From Paragorgia papillata (taxonomy: Eukaryota > Cnidaria > Anthozoa > Scleralcyonacea > Coralliidae), in assembly GCA_035771165.1 (NCBI GenBank), contig JAWNZC010000322.1, forward strand, positions 5,238,001 to 5,302,000: a stretch of DNA of 64,000 nucleotides, given 5' to 3'. The notes below the pieces were generated by a model that saw only the letters and a program-made list of their open reading frames with translations, was not told the origin of the DNA and searched no databases. A program made the position numbers and the translations under genes. Positions 51,501-61,040 of the stretch are shown piece after piece. How positions within the stretch are numbered: position 1 is the stretch's first letter; each line of letters opens with the position of its first letter.

Positions 51501-54500
51501 TGTCGCGTCTGCGGCGCTCCGCTGTCCAAACTGATATTTATATTTGCCAAGACGAAATGTTTATTTTTCTACAGGCATGATCAGAAAACTGTAATTTTTT
51601 TTATATAGCTGTGGAAAGGTATCTGGAGTAACATACCAGTGGTATGCAAAAAAATCCAAGTTTCAAAGTATAACAAAAGGAAGTCAAGAGATTTTGCTGA
51701 AGAGTACCCAAAATTAAGGTGGTTATATAAAACGATACTGAATCTGTAATGAATCATTTTCCCCCGTGCATCTAGATTGGTTTATATAAATTAATTTTAA
51801 ATAAAGGGCGGTATTGTTTGCATATCAGGATTTAACAGCAACAACCAATCTCATTATAGACTTAAAGGATATATTTTAATGCAAACGCTAAATATCAGCG
51901 AGACGTAGATAAACTTTTATTTTTTATTAATTGATTATTTTTTATTGATCAATAACAATATTGAAATGCGTGTCCATTTGATTTGTTTAGGATATTTTCT
52001 CATCCAAATGTGTTGCCTGTCCTTGGTGCTGTAAATGAATCTGGTGCTTTAGTTATTTTAAGTCAGTATATGCCTTATGGATCGTTGTTCAATGTTTTAC
52101 ATGAAGGAACAGGTACAGTAAACACTCATTACAATGGTCGTATATTGGCGTATGTAATTGTTGCTGCGCGGACTATTTCCTGTTTGAAAACAAAACAAAA
52201 CGCGTGTTTCCGGTAACACGACTAACTGCCTGATTTTTTCACCACTGACCTGAACTTTTTTTAACATATTTTTGCAACTTGTATTTTAAAACAGTGAGAG
52301 TTTATAAACTAAATACAAAGTTCTTTCTAGGTTTATGTGTCTTGCCAAACGCTCGTTGCTGTATACCTTTGGGAATGTTTTCAGTATAAACTCGTACTAT
52401 TAATTTGTAGTTTATTTAGTTATAAATGTTATAAATATATCAAACTTTTAGGCTTCATTTCACAGAGGGCTAAGTTAATATTTGATCTTATTAAAGAATA
52501 AAAATGTTTAACAAAATAACATTTTCCTACCTACTGTGTACATACCGATCTAGAAACACAATTCCTTTTTGGTTGGTCTTATGATTAGTCAACTCCATCT
52601 TCTATATCTGCAAAGTTAACTCCAGGTGCAGTCAAGCTCTATTACGTCGCTTCCATGCAGTTTCCTCTATAAACTCTTCCCTGCTTGGTGATAGGTGTTA
52701 GAACGGCGTACAGGACTCTGAATCATGACTGAAGTTAGCGTTTTAGATATGGAGGTTGGAGAATGCACGCACCTCATTGCTTAGTTTGCTTAGAGGCTGA
52801 CGAGTGACTAGGATTTATTAGTGACGACAGTGGAGAAAACTCGCCTTGAAATACTACTCCATATTCAACTAAACCTTATATGGTACAATATCAGGACGAA
52901 AATTACACAACGATCCAAAAATTTGCCAAAACAAAAATAACTAATGCAACATGCATGTATATATATATTATATATATTTAATATTTTTCTCTAAATATTA
53001 GGCATAATGGTAGATGCTGCTCAAGCTCTGAAGTTTGCAATGGATATTGCTCGTGGAATGCACTATTTACATTCTTTGGATCCTTTTGTACCAAGATTGT
53101 ACATCAAGAGTTCACACATAATGGTGAGAGGAGTATTATGATATAAAGTACTTTATACAATACCCTGGTTGCTATGCGTGTTTTCGTTAGTTGTTGTCCA
53201 TGATCTATTAGAGGACAGACACATGGATCACGTCAGATCACGTCAACTGACAAAATCCGACAAGAGTTTTGATAAAAACCTTTTAAATTTTTGTATTGTA
53301 TAAAACAATAAATATTTATTGTTTTATACAACACAATAGATGCACATGCAGTTATACAGTTATAGATGCACAGAAGACGTCACAACGTGGTAAGAACATC
53401 AGTGACCCACTCGACTGCATCTCGTGGGCCACTTTTTTGTTTTTACCCATCTATAACTGAACAGACAACGGCAAAATGGAATCTATTTGTTAAATAGACC
53501 CATTGATAAAAGTTCGTTTCTGTACATGCATGTCGTCTGCAACGACTCTAAAGTAGTGTTATGTTTTGTGTAGTATATTTAGGGCTGAAAGCCTGAAAAT
53601 GAGTCGAACTTTCAGTTTTTGCAAACGTGTAAAATTGTTCTTAAAACAAAATGTTGAACATTACTGTTTGCCAAATGCGACATAAAGTACAGAAGCTGTA
53701 AAATTTCAATAGAAAAATGGTGATCTCCTTTCCTCTGCACCCTTGTTTGATCGGTGACAACCAATAAAAATGAAAATAATTAAGAAATAGTAATTCAGGT
53801 TATTCGATTACTATTTCTTAATTATTTTATTTTTTAGTGATTATTTTAAATTCTGAGGCATGCAATGATCCGGACATTTTATTTTAATTACTTGGAAATC
53901 GTTTTCTTTCATCGTCAAATGTTAGTGTGAGCCAACGCTAGTTACTTTTTATAATCATACTGTCTAAATTTTGGTAAAATTTGGTGTTTATAGATTGACG
54001 ATGATCTCACTGCTCGCATATCAATGGCAGACTATAAATATTCCTTTCAAGATGTAAAACGTGTTTATCAACCCCAGTGGATGGCTCCAGAAGGTTAGTA
54101 AAAAAATAGAAATACTTTTGACGTCGTAAAATTACCCGCGATTATCATTAATTCCCCCGCCAAATTAGCAACCAGCTCGCGCGCGGTCATAAAACCCTAG
54201 TCTGAGTTTGCGTCGTACAATTATCTACGATATAGAATAGTGCACACTATCCCAGAAAATTGTAGAATATCAGTTTCTGAGTGAAGTTTCTGAGTGCTCT
54301 CTAGTTGCCATATTCAATAATTTTTAAATCAGTAGTTTTCATGCTTGGTTATTAGCTTCGCTGCATGGATCGATGCTTCTCACCGTTTAAAGTTTCCTGC
54401 GTTGTATTCTTATTTTAGACTATAGTATATATATATACATGTTGATTTTTTTTTAGTTCTGAACAAAAATCCTGAACAAGTAGATCAGCGTTCTGCAGAT

Positions 54501-55547
54501 ATGTGGAGCTTCGCAATTGTTTTGTGGGAAATGACAACAAGGGAAGTGCCTTTCGTAGATATGCCACCGATGGAGGTTGGAATGAAGGTAAAAACATAAC
54601 AGACATCTGTTAGTGTACTATCGCTAATTATGATCAGAGACGTGTCACATGAATATCAGATGCAGTAATGGTGTTCTACACTCTGCATATATAATTGTAC
54701 AATCTACAGCTATTTGTGTTCTGTATTGGACACGGCAGCTGCGCTGTGAATTTTAGTTGAGGTCTATTAGGTTGTAGTTTATACAAAGTATCTCAGTTTT
54801 GACCAAATTGGTCACTTTTGGGGGGATAGCCAGTCAATTGCAGAATGGAAGTCCGATTTCTATCTGGGGCTCAGAGACATTTTCTGAGTATTTAATCTTG
54901 ACGAACGTCTACCGAACGTTTGTTACTCTGCACCACATGTATATACGTACCACTCATAATGTCATTTTAACACATCTCATATGCAAACGCCACCGCTAAT
55001 TAGAGCGTCTAAGCGTTGGTCATTAGAAGGTTGCAGCTTCGATTTTTGTTTAAACGTCCATTGACTCGCTCAAGTTAAGATACATGTTTCGCAACATTGA
55101 TACGAACGATCTGCATAGAAACAATTGTATGTAGGTCAGTATTATCGTAACTGGAATAATAACATCGTGTGGATAGACTTTTCCTCTTCAGCCTTATCTG
55201 ATTATTTAAAAACAATAAATGGCTTCTGACGAAGACCAGTAGAAGAAGTTTATTTAAATGTTTAATTTTAAACTCTGCATGTGTAACTATATAATAATTA
55301 TTATTTATAATTATTTTGGACACACCTGTAATTTTTTTTTGTGTCATTTTCATGTGAAACTATATTTCTAAAACATAATATTTCTATTTGTCGTGTTCAG
55401 ATTGCTCTAGAAGGACTTCGACCAAGTATGCCTCCTGGTTTTTCACCTCACATGTCTAAACTTGTCAATATTTGCTGGAACACTGATCCAACCAAACGTC
55501 CCCGATTTGACCAAGTCATTCCAATTATGAGCAAGATGGTTGTCTAA
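39456..55547 (+). CDS. ILK: Integrin-linked kinase (ILK), complete gene span
   Basis: ILK is the scaffold pseudokinase of the ILK-PINCH-parvin complex that couples integrin tails to actin. Twelve exons join in phase to a 440-aa protein (human 452). Four ankyrin repeats (about residues 30-150) carry [38 protein letters not shown] and [10 protein letters not shown] linker shorter than the human one precedes the kinase-like domain (about 185-440): LWKG, the VAIK-type lysine in [70 protein letters not shown], and the C-terminal [20 protein letters not shown]. No HRD loop or DFG is present, as in other ILKs, so it is a predicted pseudokinase. The start has A at -3 and G at +4. Confidence 0.97.
39782..39947 (+). 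CDS. ILK: ILK exon 2
   Basis: 166 nt. Ankyrin repeats 1-2: [38 protein letters not shown]. Donor GTTCGT. Confidence 0.96.
40223..40318 (+). CDS. ILK: ILK exon 3
   Basis: 96 nt, phase 0. Ankyrin repeat 3: [32 protein letters not shown]. Donor GTAAGT. Confidence 0.96.
40319..42767. other. ILK intron 3
   Basis: Contains the truncated TCCTCTCATCTAGAATTC element (about 40980-41170), a single AAAATTGTCTGTGGCTTTA unit (41266-41310) and an inverted pair around 42545-42670 (AAACTTTGAAG-type arms with ATTTGATTG/CAATCAAAT). No exon beyond those of ILK is seen. Confidence 0.5.
40980..41170. mobile_element. Truncated relative of the 4345-4618 TIR element
   Basis: Starts TCCTCTCATCTAGAATTC like the complement of the right end at 4618, then has ATGATTATCATTAATTG and a CCTAACCACAACCCC-rich interior. 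The opposite TIR was not found. Confidence 0.55.
42768..42864 (+). CDS. ILK: ILK exon 4
   Basis: 97 nt. Ankyrin repeat 4: [32 protein letters not shown]. Acceptor TTTAAG, donor GTAGAA. Confidence 0.94.
43190..43574. repeat. Degenerate AACGT-rich tandem array, left part
   Basis: Loose repeats of TAACGTCTTATAACGTAG, unit about 20-25 bp with much variation. The array resumes at about 44810-44870, after the inserted element. A 15-bp-stem palindrome around ACTGACATATATATAGGTCAGT lies inside (43385-43420). Confidence 0.65.
43575..44797. mobile_element. DNA element inserted in the AACGT array
   Basis: Ends AAAGTTTGTCACGG and its complement (CGTGACAAACTTT). Sub-terminal zones rich in CGATCGC occur at both sides (43600-43675 and 44707-44785). 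An inverted pair around a poly-G (43871-43888) and poly-C (44660-44676) includes GGCCGACCATTTGACTTTTG and its complement. No transposase recognised; 1.2 kb. Confidence 0.6.
44810..44870. repeat. AACGT-rich tandem array, right part
   Basis: TTGTAACGTACCAACTTATA and following units continue the array seen at 43190-43574. Confidence 0.55.
45209..45485. mobile_element. TA-flanked MITE, copy 2 (TIR CAGTCCGTTCTGCGCATG)
   Basis: 277 bp, in the opposite orientation to the copy at 1381-1666. Both have TA flanks and share the interior GGTTCCCATTCATTACTTGT. It lies in ILK intron 4. Confidence 0.75.
46253..46655. repeat. AACCGGTT-rich ends of a possible hAT-like MITE
   Basis: AAACCGTAAAACCGG near 46290 and AAACCGAAAAAACCGG near 46602, with further AACCG phrases out to 46655, form loosely inverted ends about 0.4 kb apart. 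The precise boundaries and target duplication are not clear. Confidence 0.35.
46740..46787 (+). CDS. ILK: ILK exon 5
   Basis: 48 nt. Encodes [16 protein letters not shown], matching human RAEKMGQNLNRIPYK. Donor GTAAGT. Small exon found by similarity and phase. Confidence 0.92.
47226..47424. mobile_element. MITE copy with TGCGATTATCATAAAGAATC hairpin
   Basis: Runs from GAGAATAATACATGGATGTG to TTTTATATAATA, with an inner hairpin CACATGTGCGATTATC/GATTCGCACATGTG. It is the reverse-oriented short version of the element at 59755-60063. In ILK intron 5. Confidence 0.6.
47880..48510 (+). mobile_element. Non-LTR (LINE) retrotransposon relic, C-terminal part
   Basis: Broken plus-strand frames contain [38 protein letters not shown] and then [20 protein letters not shown]. 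The order (KT.VM.., GKW.C..C, C..W.HKRCS, F..V.KF.YL.D.L) matches the reverse transcriptase end and cysteine-rich segment of animal LINEs. Internal stops show it is dead. It lies in ILK intron 5. Confidence 0.75.
48511..50038. other. ILK intron 5, right part
   Basis: 48560-49030 is purine-rich on this strand (GTGGGA/GAGAAGG-type words) and may be more of the degraded LINE; beyond it nothing is recognised. Confidence 0.4.
50039..50133 (+). CDS. ILK: ILK exon 6
   Basis: 95 nt. Encodes [20 protein letters not shown] then [11 protein letters not shown], the linker and first strand of the kinase-like lobe. The human TRTRPRNGTL stretch is largely absent. Confidence 0.88.
50652..51142. mobile_element. 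hAT MITE (TAGGGGTGCACCGGAT)
   Basis: The ends TAGGGGTGCACCGGAT and ATCCGGTGCACCCCTA are exact complements and typical of hAT. The flanks GCAACCTG (50644-50651) and GCAACTTG (51143-51150) are an 8-bp target duplication with one change. Sub-terminal TATCCGGCCGGAT repeats occur at both sides. 491 bp, in ILK intron 6. Confidence 0.85.
51609..51718 (+). CDS. ILK: ILK exon 7
   Basis: 110 nt. Encodes [20 protein letters not shown] then [17 protein letters not shown], matching human ELWKGRWQGNDIVVKVLKV and TRKSRDFNEECPRLR. The lysine equivalent to human K220 is present. Confidence 0.95.
51991..52112 (+). CDS. ILK: ILK exon 8
   Basis: 122 nt. Encodes [20 protein letters not shown] and [14 protein letters not shown]. 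The open frame beyond 52112 is intron read-through. Confidence 0.96.
52113..53001. other. ILK intron 8
   Basis: AT-rich intron; no repeat or exon recognised. Confidence 0.4.
53002..53123 (+). CDS. ILK: ILK exon 9
   Basis: 122 nt. Encodes [20 protein letters not shown] and [13 protein letters not shown]. The position of a catalytic HRD loop is occupied by PRLYIKS, as in ILK pseudokinases. Donor GTGAGA. Confidence 0.95.
53287..53332. repeat. Perfect palindrome ATTGTATAAAACAATAAATA
   Basis: TTGTATAAAACAATAAATAT and its complement meet without a spacer in ILK intron 9. Confidence 0.75.
53776..53829. repeat. Hairpin AATTAAGAAATAGTAAT
   Basis: About 20-bp arms (AATAATTAAGAAATAGTAAT and complement) around a 12-nt loop in ILK intron 9. 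Confidence 0.75.
53994..54093 (+). CDS. ILK: ILK exon 10
   Basis: 100 nt. Encodes [20 protein letters not shown] and [13 protein letters not shown]. The DFG motif is replaced by ISMAD-type residues, as in human ILK. Confidence 0.95.
54457..54587 (+). CDS. ILK: ILK exon 11
   Basis: 131 nt. Encodes [35 protein letters not shown] and PPMEVGMK. Acceptor is a T8-AG tract; donor GTAAAA. Confidence 0.96.
54588..55400. other. ILK intron 11
   Basis: No exon seen. A degenerate tRNA-like phrase lies at 54985-55055 (see rejected items). Confidence 0.4.
55401..55547 (+). CDS. ILK: ILK exon 12 (terminal)
   Basis: 147 nt with stop TAA at 55545-55547. Encodes [38 protein letters not shown] and [10 protein letters not shown]. 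Human ends ILEKMQDK. Confidence 0.97.
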   Translation: MALEGLRPSMPPGFSPHMSKLVNICWNTDPTKRPRFDQVIPIMSKMVV

Positions 55548-56339
55548 AAATGCAGTTCACTGAAATGTATTTGGTTGTTTTGGTTCTGCTTTCAAAAATT
55601 TAGAGACATTATATACAAATTTATAAAGACTTTAGAATTTAAAATGTGAAATATATAGTCGTCAGTAGTCTGTAACAGTAATTACAATCGATGAGCTAAT
55701 ATAGCTGCTTGAGCGTGGAACATCATTTAGGTCTATATTTTGTAAAATCTATGGTTAAGTTTCAAACCTGTTCTTATATCATGATTGTTACTGCATGCTG
55801 CCTGTGTAACATATATAATAATTATGCAGTTCGAACATAAGTTTATTACCTAACAACCTGCTAGTATTATAGGAATGTTTTAGTTCATATGATTAAGCAT
55901 TTTATTTTGATATATTGCTTTATCCGCACAGATATATTTGTATCTTAGTTCTATAGTTCCTTGTGGGGGATATGTTTTAATTTGCGTGCTTGCTCATTGA
56001 CACAGTGAACTGACCAAGAATATATAATCATCTTCATTTGAATGAGCTGAGTCTGTTTTCTGTTAGACTTCATTCCAGTCGGTGGGTGTTGAGAGTGACT
56101 TCTTGTTTCTTCTATCATGCAGCCAACTGCAGATAGATCAATAGTCTCTGCCTTTATTATAAATTTTCACCAATAGAAGTGTAGCCTGGCATATTTGGCT
56201 GGAAACCTAGTGTTTGGTGAGTAATCACATGTTAGTACGTTCGACTTAAATAGCAAATGTTTGCACAGAATGTCTTTGTCTGACATCATGCATTCAAAGC
56301 CTATGTCGTGATCCAACCTCGCCTACTTGTTTTAGATTG
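55548..56339. other. ILK 3' flank
   Basis: Presumed 3' UTR and downstream DNA. No clean AATAAA signal seen close to the stop. No further gene recognised. Confidence 0.4.
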
Positions 56340-57305
56340 CATCACCTGACTACTTCTTTTAGATAGCATCCCATGCCAGCTATACTTGTTCTAGCAGCAC
56401 CCCAATGTTGTAGCACCATTCCCACTACTTGTTTTAGATGGTATCACCCCCTTACTACTTGTTTTAGTACCACTCCCAATGTTTTAACACTATCCCTACT
56501 ACTTGTTCTAGTACCACCCTTACTACTTGTTTTAACCCCACCCCCAGGCGCCACTGTTTTAACACCATCCCTATACTACTTGTTCTAGTACCACCCTTAC
56601 TACTTGTTTTAGCACAAATTAGCACAATGTTTTTACACCATCCCCAATGTTTACCACCATCTACTACTTGTTTTAGCACCACCCCCAATGTTTTAACACA
56701 ACTCCCAATGTTTAGCACCATCCCCAATGTTTAGCACTATCTCCAATGTTTGGCGCCTTCCCCAATGTTTAGCACCATCACCATCCCTACACTTGTTTTA
56801 GCACTACCTCTACAAGTTTGTTCTAGTACCACCCCCAATACTACAATCGTTGCAGAAAATGTTAGGACACTTGCAGTTACAATATTCACCCCTCTCCCCC
56901 TTTACAATGTTGGTTTCGTGACAAATACGCAGCGGTGTGGCCAAGTTTGTGCTAACATTATTATACAATAAATCAACGTTGAAAAGGGGAGAGCTGAGAG
57001 ACGTCTTTTAATTTAAGAAATTTGTAAATCAGGTCACGTTTTTACAAAGTGTCCGAACCAAATGCAACTATTGTAGTTGTAGTACCACCTCTACTATTTA
57101 TTCTAGCACCACGCCTAATTCTTTCGGCACCACCCCCGAATGTTTTAGCACCATCCCATTACACTATTTTTTCATTAACACCATTTCTACTACTTGTTAT
57201 AGCACCACCCCCAATACTAGTTTTAGCACCATCTCCACTTCTTATTCGAATACTTACCTCTTCCTTTGTTCGATCATCACCCCTGTACTTGTTTTAGATG
57301 GCATT
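56340..57305. repeat. Degenerate minisatellite (TACTTGTTTTAGCACCACCC-type units)
   Basis: Many loose copies of TACTACTTGTTTTAGCACCA plus CCCCCAATGTTTTAGCAC, interrupted at 56850-57090 by less regular sequence. Pyrimidine-rich on the plus strand. Open frames across it arise from composition. Confidence 0.75.
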
Positions 57306-58529
57306 TGTTTTTTATGTATAGGTTAGGGCCTTGGTAACTAAGATCTGATGCACCTGGGGGAAGTAGAGCGTTTAATCTTTGTTTTTGTTATCTTTTTCTT
57401 GGTGTCACAGGTGCATCAGACGTCGCAATTTCAGCCATCAATAAAATTCAAACATTTTTGTAACCGCAGAAAACGTCGCACGAAGATGCGATTAATACTA
57501 ATTAGATTAAAATGGCAAATTGCGTCGACCATTGATCAAGTCGGTCTGTTTGGCATTGGATGTCCTCACACGCACAGCACCGGCCGGAACCAAGCCTAGT
57601 TTTGTGTTAACAAGTCAAAGAAAATGAAATAATTTAAAGAAATCGCAAATTTGAATTATTATAACATACGTATACATGTATACCTATGTTACTTTGGCGG
57701 ATTTCATATTACAAACCAACTACTGACTCTGTCTCTCGTATTTGTCGCTTTAAACGTCTAAAAGTGGGTATAGTGACCACAAAACTACATCATTTTTTAA
57801 GGTGACATAAATTATTCCCCCCAAAAGTTGGGATTTAATTTATGAAGAAATCGCTCCAGTGTTAAGACCTTTAGGGCTGTGACACAGGCTACATCTGTTA
57901 CCTCATCTGATGCCCAGATGAGGGAGATTAGGGTCGTCTGTATTCGCAGGCTACGCCCACGCAAGCGAAACGCACGTAATGGGAATGCATTTTTAGCTTT
58001 ACATATATCAGGGCGCTATTAATATACGCATCAATTAAAGCACGCTGTATTCGTATGATAACATTTTTATCTAACTATATATTTTACTAAAATAATAGCA
58101 TATTACGACGGTATACAATACAGATGTCATTTAAAAGTAATAAGTATTAAAACGTTACATGGCTACAACTCGCTTTGAACACATTCTTGATCTATACGTA
58201 CGATTCTTATACACCCTTATACAAACAAATCAAATATAATTTTAAACTAATAAAAAAATGTGTTCAACTAACTCACCCAATAAATAAATACAAGTCACAT
58301 ATGCATGCATCGTTCGTATATATAATATGGTCTGTTAGAAAATATGCTACATATTTCACTCATCACAGCTTTCTTCTGTATTTAACTGCTGTTAGCAAAG
58401 CTACTACATTTTTACAAGAGCAGTTTGGAAGCACGACATGCAAGTCATTCTTTTACGTTTTTGTTCAGGTTTATGGAAATTTATGGTGCACTTTTACGGT
58501 TACTGAACATATTGTGTTTTCTGAATAAT
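57306..58529. other. Intergenic stretch
   Basis: Contains a short inverted pair CTGATGCACCTG (57339) and CAGGTGCATCAG (57408), possibly a tiny MITE. No gene recognised. Confidence 0.4.
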
Positions 58530-58870
58530 GAAGCCATCATCCAATAGCAACATTTGGGTTCAATCGTTCAACCGTACTGTTTAAATATTGATAAAGCTAA
58601 AACAAAGGATTTGAGCACCTTCAGGTAACCTTTCAACATGAATCGTAGCTTGAAAGTTTGCCGGGTTTCCAAACCATGTATATTTTCTATTAACCATGGA
58701 TAAACATGGTTTGGAAACCCGGCAAACTTCAAAGCGGTTAACAACCAAGCTATATACGATTCATGTTGAAAGGTACACGAGTGCCAAATCGTTTGTTTTA
58801 GGTTTATTAATATTTAAACAGTACGGTTGAGTGATTGAACCCAAACGTTGCTATTGGATTGCTTCATTAT
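58529..58870. mobile_element. Fold-back MITE ATGAAGCMATCMWCCAATAGC
   Basis: ATGAAGCCATCATCCAATAG...GAACCCAAAC-type arms of about 150 bp face each other around TATTTTCTATTAACC. Both arms share CCAACATGAATCG-like and GGGTTTCCAAACCATG blocks. Confidence 0.75.
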
Positions 58871-59322
58871 ACAGAAAACACAATACATCCCGAATGTTAA
58901 AAACGATTAGACTTCTAACTCCATTACTAACCTTAACCTTCACAATGTTTTGGGTTTTTTAAATAAAGCAGTTAATTTCAATTTTGTTTCTTAATACCAT
59001 GCATAGTCTATGTAGTCATTTCGGGACTGATTTATATGGAAAGTCAACCCAATTGGATAACGCCATAAAAATACTCAACGGTGTCCATGAAGTAAAAAAA
59101 TGGCTAGCATTCGTTTAACATTAATGAAGAGACAAGCATATCAGGAACGTATACACTGAAAATTTTAGGTCAATTTGGTGATTCGTCTTCGAGTCATAAG
59201 CTTTAAAAAGTCATAAAACAGAGAAACGTGGGCGCTCAGTCAACGCCGAGGACGTATGCATGCCGGTGTACAACACTAGTCTTCCTGTACCAATCAGCAC
59301 TACAGTATGTTCACAATGAAAT

Positions 59323-59572
59323 ATTTCAGTTCGTAGTTGATATGCAAATTAAACATCTTGACGTCGCATGTACGCGCATAATGAGTTGTCGGAAAAGGTT
59401 ATAGATCGTTGATATCAAACATCACTTGAAAAAAATACATATTTGGTGTTGTGGGAGAAACACACCCAGCCGCTTAGTTCGAATTGATTTGGTTAGATAA
59501 TGCATGGCAACGATATATGACGACGATATATGACGTCAAGATGTTAATTTGCATATTAAACAAACTGAAAAA
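59323..59572. mobile_element. TIR element TTTCAGTT...GATATGCAAATTAAACATC
   Basis: ATGCAAATTAAACATCTTGA plus CGTC at the left is mirrored by GACGTCAAGATGTTAATTTG at the right, with outer TTTCAGTT/AACTGAAA. 250 bp. Confidence 0.65.
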
Positions 59573-59754
59573 CGAAGCAAGGAAACGAAAAACTCCCAAA
59601 AAATGCTACTCATTTTAAAGGTTCGTTCAAATACGAAAGACTTAATTTCGCTTCATATGCACTTTAAGACTTTTACGATAACTATATAAAGTAGAAATAC
59701 AGCAGCCTTGTATACAGTACTAAGATTGGTAATTCTGCGGACCTTCCCCTAAGT

Positions 59755-60063
59755 TATTATATAAAATAGAGTGTTTTATTGATTTTTCCGCCACTAATAA
59801 AAGTGATAATCTCACATGTGCGATTATTTATGATAATCGCACGATTATCGCTGAATCAGCGTTATAGTTTAATGCAATTTTTGCAAGGCAATAGGACAAT
59901 TTTTTTATATAATAAACAGAACAATACATGGATGCTTGGAAATATGAAATTTATTTCTCGTGTTGACCAGGATATGTCACTCGTTCGCTTCGCTCACTCG
60001 TGAGATATCCTGGTCAACACTCGAAATAAATTTCATATTTCCGCACATCCATGTATTATTCTC
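59755..60063. mobile_element. Full fold-back version of the 47226-47424 MITE
   Basis: Shares both ends with the copy at 47 kb, but also has a complete internal palindrome: ATACATGGATGCTTGGAAAT...TTGACCAGGATATGTCACTC and its mirror around GTTCGCTTCGCTCACTC. Confidence 0.65.
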
Positions 60064-60225
60064 TATATAATATATAGTCAGGAGACACTATGCCAACTAT
60101 AAACTATGATAATTACAAGTAAATCGATTCGTTATACGATGCATGCTCGCCTCGGATAGTCAAATGATTTTCATATTTCATACCTACACTAATATATATA
60201 AAATAAATAGAGGATATTACACGAG

Positions 60226-60356
60226 GATATTACACGGTGGCGCGAAGATATGAATTTTATCTTCCAGTGGTGAAAACAATATTTTACGAATGAGTAAAAT
60301 ATTGTTTTTGCCACGAGAAGATAAAATTCATATCTTCAAGCCACCGTGTAATGTTC
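60226..60356. mobile_element. Fold-back MITE GATATTACACGGTGGC, copy 2
   Basis: GATATTACACGGTGGCGCGA... to GCCACCGTGTAATGTTC, arms about 60 bp. Its left edge is preceded by a tandem repeat of GAGGATATTACAC. Confidence 0.7.
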
Positions 60357-60962
60357 TTTTTATTACATAGATTCAATGCAAAAAGCGGTAAAATTCTAAA
60401 TGACGTCATCGATATCTTCACTAGTGAGGATATGGAAAATACGACACTGTATATTTCCTAGTAAAACACTCGCATCTATATAATAAAAGCAACTACTGTG
60501 TCTTGTTTTATACACCATATTCATAAATGGTCGCGTGGAATTAATATTCTTTTATGTTCATATAAATTAGCCCCTCTGAACTCGGTTTCATGTGCGAAAT
60601 TCAAAAGAGTGTTTACTCTAAAACGAGGTCAGAGCGGCTAATTTATATGCACATAAAAGGATTTTAAATCGTCGGCCATTTAGGAATAAGGTCTATGGAC
60701 TATACGAACTTGGTCACTGATGGGACCTGGAGACAAATCACATGCAAATTCCAAACAATAATATCTTCTAAAAATCCTGGATATCTTCACAAAAGGCCAA
60801 TTAGGATTACTATATAAGCACTTTTGTGGATCAAATATTATACCTTTATATAATAATTATAAATGAACCAATAACTATGGTATTATATTTCCTCCCGCTT
60901 TGTAGTGTTTATCACTTTGTTCCTAAATAATAATATTGTACACTATTTTAACTTAATTTCTA

Positions 60963-61040
60963 TTATGAAGCTGGAGTAGTTGCGTGAAGATTTCCAATTG
61001 CGGCAATTAATCTCTTGATAGCAACCATCCACTGTTTAAC
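60963..61040 (-). CDS. Unrecognised gene, terminal exon c
   Basis: 78 nt after acceptor CTTTTAG. Encodes VKQWMVAIKRLIAAIGNLHA then TTPAS and stop TAA. Confidence 0.6.
   Translation of the reverse strand, partial: VKQWMVAIKRLIAAIGNLHATTPAS

Noticed and set aside
54985..55055. tRNA-like GGTTGCAGCTTCGAT with an upstream TTAGAGCGTCTAAGCG phrase
   Set aside because: Possibly a scrap of a tRNA-derived SINE, but it is too short and altered to call.
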